64,000 nt of DNA from CAYMPH01 sp964392365 (GTDB taxonomy: Bacteria; Spirochaetota; UBA4802; UBA5550). The DNA is taken from assembly GCA_964392365.1 (NCBI GenBank), contig CAYMPH010000012.1, positions 65,154 through 129,153 on the forward strand. Reading direction: 5' to 3'. The stretch's first letter is position 1. Each line of letters begins with the position of its first letter. Under the pieces are notes generated by a model. That model was not told the origin of the DNA. It saw nothing but the letters and a program-made list of their open reading frames with translations, and made no database searches. Positions 33,850-41,308 of the stretch are shown piece after piece. Both the position numbers and the translations under genes were made by a program.

Positions 33850-34278
33850 TTAAAACGGAATATCATCATCGGTAAAAGCATTTTCTTCAACTGGAGTAGA
33901 GCTTGCAAAATCCGGCTGATCATTGCTTACTTCTTTTGTTCCTTCTTTTGTTGTGCTTAAGAACTGAACATTTTCAACAACTATCTCAACCGAGCTTCTT
34001 TTCTTTCCTTCCTGGTCGTCCCATGACCTCTGCTGGAGCCTTCCCTCAATGCCGATTCTCTGGCCTTTCTTACAGTATTCGGTTAACATTTCAGCAAGCT
34101 TGCTCCAGGCTATACAGTCAAAGAATGAAACCTGTTCTTTTTTTTCACCTGCAGTGGAATACTTTCTGTTGTTTGCTATAGAGAATCTTGCAACAGCAGT
34201 TCCGCTCTGAAGATATTTAAGTTCAGGATCCCGTGTAAGCCTTCCTATAAGAATAACTCTGTTTAAATCACTAGCCAT
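33850..34278 (-). CDS. ssb: Single-stranded DNA-binding protein
   Basis: The 142-aa protein has the SSB OB-fold (MASDLNRVILIGRLTRDPELKYLQSG, then FDCIAWSKLAEMLTEYCKKGQRIGIEGRLQQRSW) and the acidic tip DDDIPF that recruits partner proteins. It sits between rpsF (14 bp) and rpsR, the standard order. Confidence 0.97.
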   Translation of the reverse strand: MASDLNRVILIGRLTRDPELKYLQSGTAVARFSIANNRKYSTAGEKKEQVSFFDCIAWSKLAEMLTEYCKKGQRIGIEGRLQQRSWDDQEGKKRSSVEIVVENVQFLSTTKEGTKEVSNDQPDFASSTPVEENAFTDDDIPF

Positions 34279-34292
34279 ATTTTCACCTCTAA

Positions 34293-34586
34293 TTAAGCTG
34301 CGACAACTTTTTCCTTCTTCATTTTAATGAAAAAATAGCGCAGAATATCTGTATTGAGTTTAAAATCGGCGTTCAATTTAACAACAGAATCCGGTTTTGT
34401 CTGAATTGTGGCTATGAAATAATATCCTTCCCTTTCGCCGTCGATTTCATAGGCAAGCCTTTTCTGGCCCCATGAATCATCTTTTACGATGACAACCTCA
34501 TGCTTGGTTAGAATACTTTTCAATTTTTCTTTCAGGGCCTCTACGTCCCTGGTGCGCAAAATAACAGTTAACTCGTAATTATTCAC
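34293..34586 (-). CDS. rpsF: 30S ribosomal protein S6
   Basis: The product is 97 aa beginning MNNYELTVILRTRDVEALKEKL. I choose the GTG at 34586, with GGGGG about six bases upstream, over the ATG at 34625, which would add 13 residues not seen in S6. Family features include LAYEIDGEREGYYFIATIQ and LNTDILRYFFIKMKKEK. It is the first gene of rpsF-ssb-rpsR-DUF2232-rplI-dnaB-mlaE-pcm. Confidence 0.95.
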   Translation of the reverse strand: MNNYELTVILRTRDVEALKEKLKSILTKHEVVIVKDDSWGQKRLAYEIDGEREGYYFIATIQTKPDSVVKLNADFKLNTDILRYFFIKMKKEKVVAA

Positions 34587-34626
34587 GAATGTCCCCCTTC
34601 CTCTGGTATATTTGCTGAAATACATC

Positions 34627-34655
34627 CTGCGCTGGCGCGCGGGAGCTCTCAGCAG
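34627..34655 (-). promoter_or_regulatory. GC-rich hairpin in rpsF leader (possible S6:S18 binding leader)
   Basis: On the minus strand CTGCTG pairs with CAGCGCAG with a 2-base bulge, with CTCCCGCGCG inside. Ribosomal S6:S18 leaders in other bacteria carry a CCG box in a bulged hairpin at this place. The match is by position and rough shape only. The rest of the 330-bp gap upstream of rpsF is AT-rich, with a TATACT that could be a -10. Confidence 0.35.
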
Positions 34656-34930
34656 AAAGGCAAAACAAATAATTTCAAAGGGGTGTTTTATTGCAAGTAT
34701 ATTTCATTAATAAAATTTAAGGCTGCGCTGAGTTTAAAGATTAAAAAGAAAAGTCTTATTTTAAGAAGACATAATATGTTATAAAGAAAACCACATGAAT
34801 TCTTTAAAAGAACAAATTATATACTGTATTTTAATTTTAAATTAATATTATTAAAATTTTAATAAGTTATTTAGCGATTATTATTAGATTTTAGATATTT
34901 TTTCGGGTTTTTAATGATTTTTTGAATGCC

Positions 34931-34942
34931 GGCTCTGACCCC
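34931..34942. repeat. REP-like motif GGCTCTGACCCC at transposase 3' side
   Basis: One copy of the dispersed GCTCTGACCCC/GGGGTCAGAGC motif lies 11 bp past the stop of the Y1 transposase gene (34953-35540). It is in the opposite orientation to the copy at 35605, so the two flank the gene as inverted ends. It belongs to the family seen in three other intergenic regions of this window. Confidence 0.85.
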
Positions 34943-34952
34943 GAGTCATATT

Positions 34953-35540
34953 TTATATAATCGATAAGCGTTTTCTGTAAGCTTCTTCGTAATACAGAAA
35001 TTTTTCTACGCATTCCTCAAAATTATTACCTAATTTCCAGAAATATTCATGAATAGTAATTTTGATTGGAAGAACTGCATCTCTTTTCAGATATTGATTT
35101 ATAAAGCCTATTTGATTATTTCTCGGGTCTTTTGAAAGGCCTTTTCTTACAGGATTAAAGCTGATATACCATAAAAGCCAGTTAAAATATTCCTCAGGAT
35201 TCTCAGCTTCTTCAACAATTGTTGATCCGAATCTCTCATTCCAGAAAGCACCTGTTTCATTCATATCAAAATTGTACTTCTCTGCAATCCTTGCCTTGAT
35301 ATACTGCATTATTGTTGATATAGTTTCCTTACCCTGAATAGTTCTTATTAAAAGATGCATATGATTCGCGACAATTTCTGCAGCTACAAGTTCAAAATCA
35401 TACTTTTCCTGGCACATTTTTACAGATTCAACAAAATATTTTTTCCCGTATTTTCCCATCAGCTTGTTTTTCTTTCCATGGCATCTGGTAAAACAGTGAT
35501 GAGTTGCTCCCTGAGCAGTATTTCGTAGTTTTCTCGGCAT
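34953..35540 (-). CDS. REP-associated tyrosine transposase (RAYT, Y1/IS200-like)
   Basis: The 195-aa protein has the Y1 transposase pattern: N-terminal MPRKLRNTAQGATHHCFTR, the metal-binding HxH in NHMHLLIRT, and a conserved helix IMQYIKARIAEKYN that carries the likely nucleophilic Tyr. WNERFGSTIVE and WYISFNPVRKGL are typical of RAYTs. RAYTs are single-copy chromosomal relatives of IS200/IS605 transposases that act on REP sequences. It stands alone, flanked by inverted GGGGTCAGAGC motifs; the gene looks intact. Confidence 0.9.
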   Translation of the reverse strand: MPRKLRNTAQGATHHCFTRCHGKKNKLMGKYGKKYFVESVKMCQEKYDFELVAAEIVANHMHLLIRTIQGKETISTIMQYIKARIAEKYNFDMNETGAFWNERFGSTIVEEAENPEEYFNWLLWYISFNPVRKGLSKDPRNNQIGFINQYLKRDAVLPIKITIHEYFWKLGNNFEECVEKFLYYEEAYRKRLSII

Positions 35541-35604
35541 AATATCTCCTTCTAAGTATATGTATTAATACTATCGAGATGGAGAAATTTAAAAAAAATA
35601 TGTG

Positions 35605-35724
35605 GGGGTCAGAGCTTGTTTTTTATAATTTATTAAATAAAAGGGCTCTGACCCCCTATTATTTAATAGAAATCTACCATTACATAGCTTTAACCTTGCC
35701 AAATGTCCCGCTGCTCTGACCCCC
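35605..35724. repeat. REP pair and single: GGGGTCAGAGC ... GCTCTGACCCC
   Basis: GGGGTCAGAGC at 35605-35615 and GCTCTGACCCC at 35645-35655 form an inverted pair with a 29-nt AT-rich loop; a third copy (GCTCTGACCCC) lies at 35713-35723. The pair forms a long stem on either strand. These are the closest repeats to the RAYT gene (35540 end) and are likely its own substrates. Confidence 0.88.
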
Positions 35725-35783
35725 GCTAATTCTCGCATAATAATTCCTATATTTATAAAAAATCTAAAAAATCAATATTTTTC

Positions 35784-35846
35784 TTGACTTTTCGTATGAC
35801 AATTATTATATATTTAATGTCATACTGTATGACATTAAATATATAA
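35784..35846 (+). promoter_or_regulatory. Promoter with 41-bp perfect palindrome before the RHH gene
   Basis: TTGACT (35784-35789), a 17-bp spacer and TATATA (35807-35812) form a sigma-70-type promoter. A 19+3+19 perfect palindrome (35806-35846) with half-sites TGTCATA and TATGACA covers the -10 and start region, and a further TATGACA half-site lies inside the spacer (35796-35802). Ribbon-helix-helix repressors bind such short repeated half-sites, so this is the probable autoregulatory operator of the downstream gene. Confidence 0.85.
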
Positions 35847-35874
35847 ATTAGTCTTACAAATAGAAGGAATTAAT

Positions 35875-36348
35875 ATGAATGATAATCCAAAAGATAGGCG
35901 CATTAATATCCGAATAGATGAAGATACCTACTTCGCAATAAAGAAAATAGTAGAAAATGATTTGAAAACCGATATTTCATCCTATTGCAGATCTTTACTC
36001 TGGGTAAGCACCCTGCATGATGCTACAATACTTAAAATAATGAAGGATATTAAAAAATATAGTGAACACATGGATCATGAAGCTTTAGAAAATATGATAA
36101 ATGTTAAAAATGAAATCGAATCTGTAGAAAAAATCCTGAATAACATGAAAGAAAACAGGAAAAAATATGATGACCACATTGCTATGATAGAGAAAAGGCA
36201 TGAAGCCATAAAAATAGAAACTCGAAAATTTTTCAGCATATACAACAATCTTATGGATGAATGGGAAAAGGAATGGAGAGGTTATTATGGTGAAGAATAC
36301 GATACAAACCCGACTATTGATAAGCCGGGAGATAAGATAATTATTTAA
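35875..36348 (+). CDS. Ribbon-helix-helix DNA-binding protein with coiled-coil tail
   Basis: The 157-aa protein has an N-terminal RHH-like stretch (RINIRIDEDTYFAIKKIVENDL ... ISSYCRSLLWV, about 9-50) followed by a long coiled-coil region (about 60-120, EALENMINVKNEIESVEKIL) and a Tyr/Asp-rich C-terminus. The start is ATG 35875 behind AGAAGGA. It looks like an antitoxin-like or plasmid-type regulator, but no toxin gene adjoins it. It lies next to the RAYT transposase and its repeats, an accessory-like patch. Confidence 0.78.
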   Translation: MNDNPKDRRINIRIDEDTYFAIKKIVENDLKTDISSYCRSLLWVSTLHDATILKIMKDIKKYSEHMDHEALENMINVKNEIESVEKILNNMKENRKKYDDHIAMIEKRHEAIKIETRKFFSIYNNLMDEWEKEWRGYYGEEYDTNPTIDKPGDKIII

Positions 36349-36473
36349 ATAATACTTAATCATTGTCATTCTATTAAAAATTAATATCAGGAGATTTTTG
36401 AAATAAATTATAAAGTTAATCACTCATCGATCAAAAAAGATTATGGAAAATTCAAAGAAAACAGGAGGCTGCC

Positions 36474-37262
36474 ATGAAGATTGTAGTTTTTATTAAGCAA
36501 GTAGTCAATGTTGATCTGAAAATAAAAGTAAAAGATAATGGAAATATTCAGAAGGACGGATTGGAGTATGTTATCAGCGCACACGATATGTGTGCTATTG
36601 AAGAAGCTATCCGTATTAAAGAAAAAAACAAAGATGCAGAAGTAACCCTGGTTTGCATGGGACCGGCTTTTGCAAAAAGTATAATTCGAAGAGGGCTTTC
36701 TCTTGGAGCAGATAAAGCCATTCATATTCAAAATGATGCTTATAATTCAAGTGATGCTACTGCTACAGCCAGAATATTTGCCGCTGTATTAAAAACAATT
36801 CCTTTTGATATTGTGCTACTTGGAAAACAAGCTCAGGATTCAGATATGCAGGCAACAGCTGAAATTCTTTCTGAAATGTCAGATCTGCCCATGGCTTCTA
36901 ATTGTATAAAAGTAGCTATCCTGACTGATAAAGCAGTTGTTCACCGACAGGCTGATAGGCACATAGAACTGATTGAACTTGTAAAGCCCTGCATTATCAG
37001 CGTAAACAATGATATTAACAACCCGCGATATCCAAGTCTTAAAAGTATTTTAACTGCAAGGATAAAACCTATCATTACAAAAAAACCGACTGATTTTGGT
37101 CTAAGTATAGATCAGATTAACAAAGCAGGATCATTTGTTGAGAGATTAAAATACGAAACACCGCAAACAAGAGCAGCAGGTAAAAAGTTTGAAGGCGATA
37201 TCATTGAAATTACAAATAAAGTTATCGAGCTTCTTGTATCTGAAGCCAAGATAATAAGTTAG
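36474..37262 (+). CDS. etfB: Electron transfer flavoprotein beta subunit
   Basis: The 262-aa protein begins MKIVVFIKQVVNVDLKIKVKD and has the EtfB ETF domain with LVCMGPAFAKSIIRRGLSLGADKAIHI and DIVLLGKQAQDSDMQATA. It binds AMP or FAD in the heterodimer. An AGGAGG site lies just upstream. It lies 12 bp before etfA. No acyl-CoA dehydrogenase or FixC-type partner adjoins it. Confidence 0.95.
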   Translation: MKIVVFIKQVVNVDLKIKVKDNGNIQKDGLEYVISAHDMCAIEEAIRIKEKNKDAEVTLVCMGPAFAKSIIRRGLSLGADKAIHIQNDAYNSSDATATARIFAAVLKTIPFDIVLLGKQAQDSDMQATAEILSEMSDLPMASNCIKVAILTDKAVVHRQADRHIELIELVKPCIISVNNDINNPRYPSLKSILTARIKPIITKKPTDFGLSIDQINKAGSFVERLKYETPQTRAAGKKFEGDIIEITNKVIELLVSEAKIIS

Positions 37263-37274
37263 TGGAGGCATATT

Positions 37275-38231
37275 ATGGCTAAAATACTTGTTATTGCAGA
37301 TATTAAAGAAAGTGCTGTAAGCAAATCCACACTGGAACAGCTTGCTTTCGCAAAAAAATCCGGGATTCCGGCAGATGCGATTCTTATTGGAAAAAATGTA
37401 GAACCAATGGCTGACAAACTTGCCGGGCATGGTGCAGAAAAAGTTTTTATTTGCGATAATTCATCTGTAGAAAATTTTTTAAATGCTTCATGGTCTGCCG
37501 TGATTGTTGAAGCTCAAAAACAAAGCAAAGCCGATATTATTTTAACTAAAGCATCTGAACTCGGGAAAGCTCTTGCTCCTAAAGTTGCAGCAAAATTAAA
37601 TGCAGGTGTTGCTAACGACTGCATCAAAGTTATGATTGACGGTGATAATGTTTCTGTAGCGAGACTTGCAATGGCTACAAAAGTACTGGAAATATTAAAA
37701 TTTAAATCTAATATTAAAGTAATTTCAGTTAAGCCGGGATTTGCTGAATTAGATTCCAGTGCTCATACGAAAGCTGCCGTTAAAATTAATATTACAGCTC
37801 CCGTTCCTGATCCTAAAAATATACTTAAAGAAATTGTATTTAAAAAAACCAAAAGAGTTGATCTGGGAGATGCCAAGATAGTTATCTCAATTGGCAGAGG
37901 GGCGCTGAAGAATGTTGATGATATAAATAAACTTGCTGATTCAATAGGTGCAGCTGTTGGTGCAACCCGTCCTGTTATTGATGCAGGTCTTGTTCCATAT
38001 AATCTTCAGGTAGGTCAAACAGGACGCAAAGTTAATCCGGATCTTTATATAGCTCTCGGCATTTCCGGATCTATTCTGCATCTTGCAGGCATGGTGGATT
38101 CAAAATGTATTTTAGCAGTTAATAGAGATCCGCAGGCACCCATCTTCGCAGTTGCCGACTATGGTATTGTTGGAGATGTTAATGCTGTTATTCCGGTTTT
38201 TATGGATAAACTAGTAAAGTTATTCAAATAG
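37275..38231 (+). CDS. etfA: Electron transfer flavoprotein alpha subunit
   Basis: The 318-aa protein has the N-terminal ETF domain and the C-terminal FAD-binding domain: SIGRGALKNVDDINKLADSI, GAAVGATRPVIDAGLVPY, QVGQTGRKVNPDLYIALGISG, then AVNRDPQAPIFAVADYGIVGD. It transfers electrons from dehydrogenases to a quinone or ferredoxin-linked acceptor. It follows etfB closely in one operon. The single-domain set does not show a bifurcating EtfAB extension. Confidence 0.95.
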   Translation: MAKILVIADIKESAVSKSTLEQLAFAKKSGIPADAILIGKNVEPMADKLAGHGAEKVFICDNSSVENFLNASWSAVIVEAQKQSKADIILTKASELGKALAPKVAAKLNAGVANDCIKVMIDGDNVSVARLAMATKVLEILKFKSNIKVISVKPGFAELDSSAHTKAAVKINITAPVPDPKNILKEIVFKKTKRVDLGDAKIVISIGRGALKNVDDINKLADSIGAAVGATRPVIDAGLVPYNLQVGQTGRKVNPDLYIALGISGSILHLAGMVDSKCILAVNRDPQAPIFAVADYGIVGDVNAVIPVFMDKLVKLFK

Positions 38232-38354
38232 AGATACGTGTAACAACTGTGTAAGAAATAATAGTAAATTACTATTAAAATTTCAAAACCGTTTCAATCT
38301 AAAAATTAAAAACAGTATTTTTTCTAAATGCTGCTTTTAAATCATCACTATCCC

Positions 38355-38375
38355 GCCGGTGAGGATGGCACCGGC
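38355..38375 (-). terminator. GC-rich hairpin after selD and etfA
   Basis: GCCGGTG (38355-38361) and CACCGGC (38369-38375) form a 7-bp stem with a 7-nt loop, between the convergent stops of etfA and selD. No T-run follows on either strand, so it is at best a weak terminator or an mRNA 3' hairpin. Confidence 0.4.
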
Positions 38376-38395
38376 TCTAAAAAATCATTAACGCT

Positions 38396-39466
38396 TCAAG
38401 GGTTAACAGAACTAATCTTAATCTTCTGTTCTCCGGATTTTTTCACCTCTGCAATAACTGCTGATTTTTCAAAACCGTTTGAGTTCAGAAATTCTAAAAC
38501 TCCAGGTGCATCTTTTTTTGAAATGGAAAAAAGAGCTCCGCCTGAAGTTTGAGGATCAAAAATAATATCTGATAAATACTTAGGTACAGACGGATTAACC
38601 TCGCATAGACTCCCGATATAATTTTTGTTTTTATACATTCCGCCGGGAATCATTCCTGATTCAGCGCTGGTCTTTGCGCCTGGAAGAACAGGAATTGATT
38701 CTGAATCAACATCAAGAAGAAAAATATTATCCCCGAGCATTTCCTTCAAATGCCCGATTAAACCGAATCCTGTTACATCAGTGCATGCATGAATTCTAAA
38801 TTTTTCAGCTAATTGCGGTATTACGCTGTTAAGAGTGGTCATCCACCGGATATATTCCGGTAAAAATGCAGGGTCGCACATTCCGGCTTTTACAGCAGTA
38901 CCTATCATGCCGGTACCGAGAGGCTTGGTAAGTATAATTACATCACCTTCATGAAGCCCGGTATTCCTTAAAATTTTATCAGGGTGAACAATTCCTGTTA
39001 CTGAAAGACCGTACTTCATTTCATCATCTTCAACGCTGTGACCGCCGAGAAGCTGAACTCCTGCTTCTTCCATAACAGAAAGTCCGCCCTTTAAAATTTC
39101 CGAGAGAACATCCATTTTAAATTTTTTAACAGGAAAGCACACTATATTTAAAGCAGTAAGAGGCTTACCTCCCATCACATATACATCTGAAATGGAATTG
39201 CATGCAGCAATTCTGCCGTACGTATATGGATCATCCGAAATCGGTGTGATATAGTCAACTGTCTGGACAAGTGCGCTATCAGCAGACAGCTTATACACGC
39301 CGGCATCATCTGATGTTTCAGTACCAACCAGGACATTCCCGTTTCTGGGAATATTCATGCTTTTCATAACTTCAGCTAGGTCCCCCGGACCTATTTTAGC
39401 GGCTCAGCCGGAACAGCTGACTGAAGCAGTGAGTCTGATAGAAGTATTCACCTGTTTGATTTCCAT
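38396..39466 (-). CDS. selD: Selenophosphate synthase, selenocysteine-containing (in-frame UGA)
   Basis: SelD makes selenophosphate from selenide and ATP. Translating from ATG 39466 (AGAGG upstream) gives MEIKQVNTSIRLTASVSCSG, then UGA (39406-39404), then AAKIGPGDLAEVM, which is the conserved N-terminal block SxxxGUxAKIGPGDL of SelD with Sec at residue 21. An ORF scan would wrongly begin at ATG 39367, after the UGA. Further motifs (ASDDAGVY-like, DYITPISDDPYTYGRIAACNSISDVYVMGG) support the family. The total is 356 aa. The hairpin at 39377-39393 is a plausible SECIS. It is the last gene of the selenium cluster. Confidence 0.93.
39377..39393 (-). promoter_or_regulatory. Candidate bacterial SECIS hairpin in selD
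   Basis: On the minus strand TAGGTCC, GGG, GGACCTA forms a 7-bp stem with a 3-G loop, with 17 bases between the UGA (39406-39404) and the loop. Bacterial SECIS elements lie just 3' of the UGA inside the coding region, with a G-containing loop at this distance. No other function is evident for it. Confidence 0.65.
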
Positions 39467-39485
39467 CTATGCCTCTTTAGTTTTT

Positions 39486-39578
39486 GGAATATCATAAATT
39501 GGTTTTTTCTTATTAATTTAAAATAACTGATTTATACTTATATTGTGAACCCAAGGGAATGTCAATAAAATGATTTAT
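39486..39578 (-). promoter_or_regulatory. Promoter-hairpin element copy B, upstream of selD
   Basis: On the minus strand TTGACA (39565-39560), the 17-bp spacer TTCCCTTGGGTTCACAA and TATAAG (39542-39537) are followed by TATAAATCAG. The arms ATAAATCAGTT and AACCAATTTAT can pair with two mismatches in the middle. It is the closest to the -35/-10 consensus of the three copies. It starts about 11 bp beyond the stop of the DUF3343 gene. Confidence 0.75.
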
Positions 39579-39588
39579 CAATAATCTC

Positions 39589-39810
39589 TTATAATTTATA
39601 TATTCCTACAATTTCAATATTATTTGCAGTAAAAATTTCCAAAGCCTTTGTTTTTTCCGCGGTTTTAATTTTCAAAGAATAACCGCAACCTGAGCTTAAT
39701 GTACGTGGAGTTGAAATAACCCTCTGGTACAATTCATTTTTTTTCAGGGCATTTGCTGCCCATGCAACATAATTGTTTGAAAAAAAAAGCACAACAGAAA
39801 AATCATCCAT
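39589..39810 (-). CDS. DUF3343 Se/S carrier-like protein
   Basis: The 73-aa protein reads MDDFSVVLFFSNNYVAWAAN, then SGCGYSLKI and IVGIYKL. It matches the DUF3343 family (putative Se/S carrier-like), whose conserved Cys is in SSGCGYS. ATG 39810 shares TGATG with the stop of the desulfurase gene and has AGGAG six bases upstream; an earlier ATG at 39816 is too close to that site. The context (desulfurase, SirA-like, YedE, SelD) fits a carrier role for selenium or sulfur. Confidence 0.85.
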   Translation of the reverse strand: MDDFSVVLFFSNNYVAWAANALKKNELYQRVISTPRTLSSGCGYSLKIKTAEKTKALEIFTANNIEIVGIYKL

Positions 39811-41003
39811 CAGCATCTCCTATTACCGGAGATAATTTTAAGAGCTGATATAGAATTGTCAATATCTTCCTTTGTATTAAAAATACCGAAAGAAAATCTT
39901 ACTGTCCCATCAGGAAAAGTTCCAATTGTTTCGTGCGATAGCGGCGTGCATTGAAGTCCTGCACGCGACATTATTCCGAATTCATCAGAAAGAATTTCTG
40001 AAACATCCGAGCACTGAATTTTATCTATATTAAAAGACACAACTCCTGTTTCGATTAAACCTGCTGGAATATAATTTATATAACCATCAACCTCTGCTGA
40101 TGCTTTTCTTATAAAATATTCAGTTAATTCTTTTTTATGAATTTTGATATTATCAAAGCCTGTTTCAGCAATAAATTGAAGCCCTGCTCCGAGACCATAA
40201 ATACCCGCAGAATTCGGTGTGCCGCTTTCAAAAATATCAGGCAGAAAATCCGGCTGTATAATTTTATCAGAAAAACTTCCAGTACCGCCGAATTTCAAAG
40301 GCTTTATCATTTTATAATCAAACGAATCTGAAATTACAAGGCCGCCTGTTCCGGTAGGGCCATACAGTGACTTATGCCCTGCAAAAGCGAGCATATCAAT
40401 ATTGTCTTTCTTCATGTCGATATTAATAATTCCTGCAGACTGAGCCGCATCCACAATAAAAATAATTCCATTGTGAGTGCATATTTCCCCTATTTCACGA
40501 ACTGGCTGAAGAATACCGAAACTGTTTGAAGCATGGTTTATTACAGCCATTTTTGTTTCAGGTTTTACTGATTTGGCAAAATCTTCCGGATCAAGAAATC
40601 CGTTTGATGAGCATTTTACAATTGTTAAAGATATTATTCCGCGCGATTCAAGTTCTTTCAATGGCCGTATAGTGCTGTTATGTTCCATGGAGCTTGTTAT
40701 CACATGGAAATCATCGCGCGCTGTTCCAAGTATTGCAAGGTTCAGCGCTTCTGTTGCGTTTGACGTGAAAATTATTTTCATTGGATTTAAAACTGAAAAA
40801 AAATCTGCAAGAGATTGTCTTGCTGAAAATATAACGCTTCCTGTTTCAATTGAAAGCCTGTGGCCTGACCTGCCCGGGTTGCCTCCGGAATTTTTCATGT
40901 AGTTTATAGTTGCTTCAACAACCGCTTCGGGTTTTGGAAAACTCGTAGCGGCATTGTCGAAGTATATAACTTTATGGGAATCTCTTAAAATTTGTTTTTT
41001 CAT
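39810..41003 (-). CDS. Cysteine desulfurase-like aminotransferase class V
   Basis: The 397-aa PLP enzyme has the class V fold: VIYFDNAATSFPKPEAV near the N-terminus, the PLP Lys in FAGHKSLYGPTGTGG (about 211), and the substrate Cys region SRAGLQCTPLSH (about 355). It can remove S or Se from cysteine/selenocysteine. The first 11 residues (MKKQILRDSHK) come from within the promoter-hairpin element at 40973-41075, and no Shine-Dalgarno sequence precedes the ATG. In relatives the protein usually starts close to the IYFDNAAT motif. It is followed directly by the DUF3343 carrier. Confidence 0.9.
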   Translation of the reverse strand: MKKQILRDSHKVIYFDNAATSFPKPEAVVEATINYMKNSGGNPGRSGHRLSIETGSVIFSARQSLADFFSVLNPMKIIFTSNATEALNLAILGTARDDFHVITSSMEHNSTIRPLKELESRGIISLTIVKCSSNGFLDPEDFAKSVKPETKMAVINHASNSFGILQPVREIGEICTHNGIIFIVDAAQSAGIINIDMKKDNIDMLAFAGHKSLYGPTGTGGLVISDSFDYKMIKPLKFGGTGSFSDKIIQPDFLPDIFESGTPNSAGIYGLGAGLQFIAETGFDNIKIHKKELTEYFIRKASAEVDGYINYIPAGLIETGVVSFNIDKIQCSDVSEILSDEFGIMSRAGLQCTPLSHETIGTFPDGTVRFSFGIFNTKEDIDNSISALKIISGNRRC

Positions 41004-41075
41004 ATTTTTATCAATGGGAAAAACTAATTTTCACCTATATTGTGAACCCAGGGAAATATCTTAAAAATGATTTAT
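40973..41075 (-). promoter_or_regulatory. Promoter-hairpin element copy C, upstream of the desulfurase
   Basis: On the minus strand the degenerate -35 AAGATA (41062-41057), the 17-bp spacer TTTCCCTGGGTTCACAA and TATAGG (41039-41034) are followed by GTGAAAATTAG. A stem can form between AAAATTAGTTTTT and AAAAAACAAATTTT, and the right arm covers the start codon of the desulfurase (ATG 41003). The distal tail TTCCCATAAA is shared with copy A. The coupling to the start codon suggests control of translation. Confidence 0.7.
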
Positions 41076-41085
41076 CTTTATTTCC

Positions 41086-41298
41086 TTATCTGTGAAGTCT
41101 GATGATATAATCCCCATTTTCCTCTTTTACATCTGCGGCCATTTTTTTCTTCGCAGCAAACCTGAGCACATTCTCCTTTGAAACATCGCTGTTAAGAAAT
41201 ATTTCAAAATCCGAATTGCCGTCATTTATTGCATTCTGCGCAAGTATTACAGGTTGAGGACATGACAGCCCTCTGGCGTCAACTTTTTTTTCGCTCAT
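41086..41298 (-). CDS. SirA/TusA-family sulfur/selenium carrier
   Basis: The 70-aa protein has the SirA/TusA signature VDARGLSCPQPVILAQNAI with the active Cys in SCPQP. Members move sulfur as persulfide, and YedF-like members co-occur with SelD and YedE in selenium users. It lies 10 bp downstream of the YedE-like gene in the same direction. Confidence 0.93.
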   Translation of the reverse strand: MSEKKVDARGLSCPQPVILAQNAINDGNSDFEIFLNSDVSKENVLRFAAKKKMAADVKEENGDYIIRLHR

Positions 41299-41308
41299 AA
41301 ATATCTCC

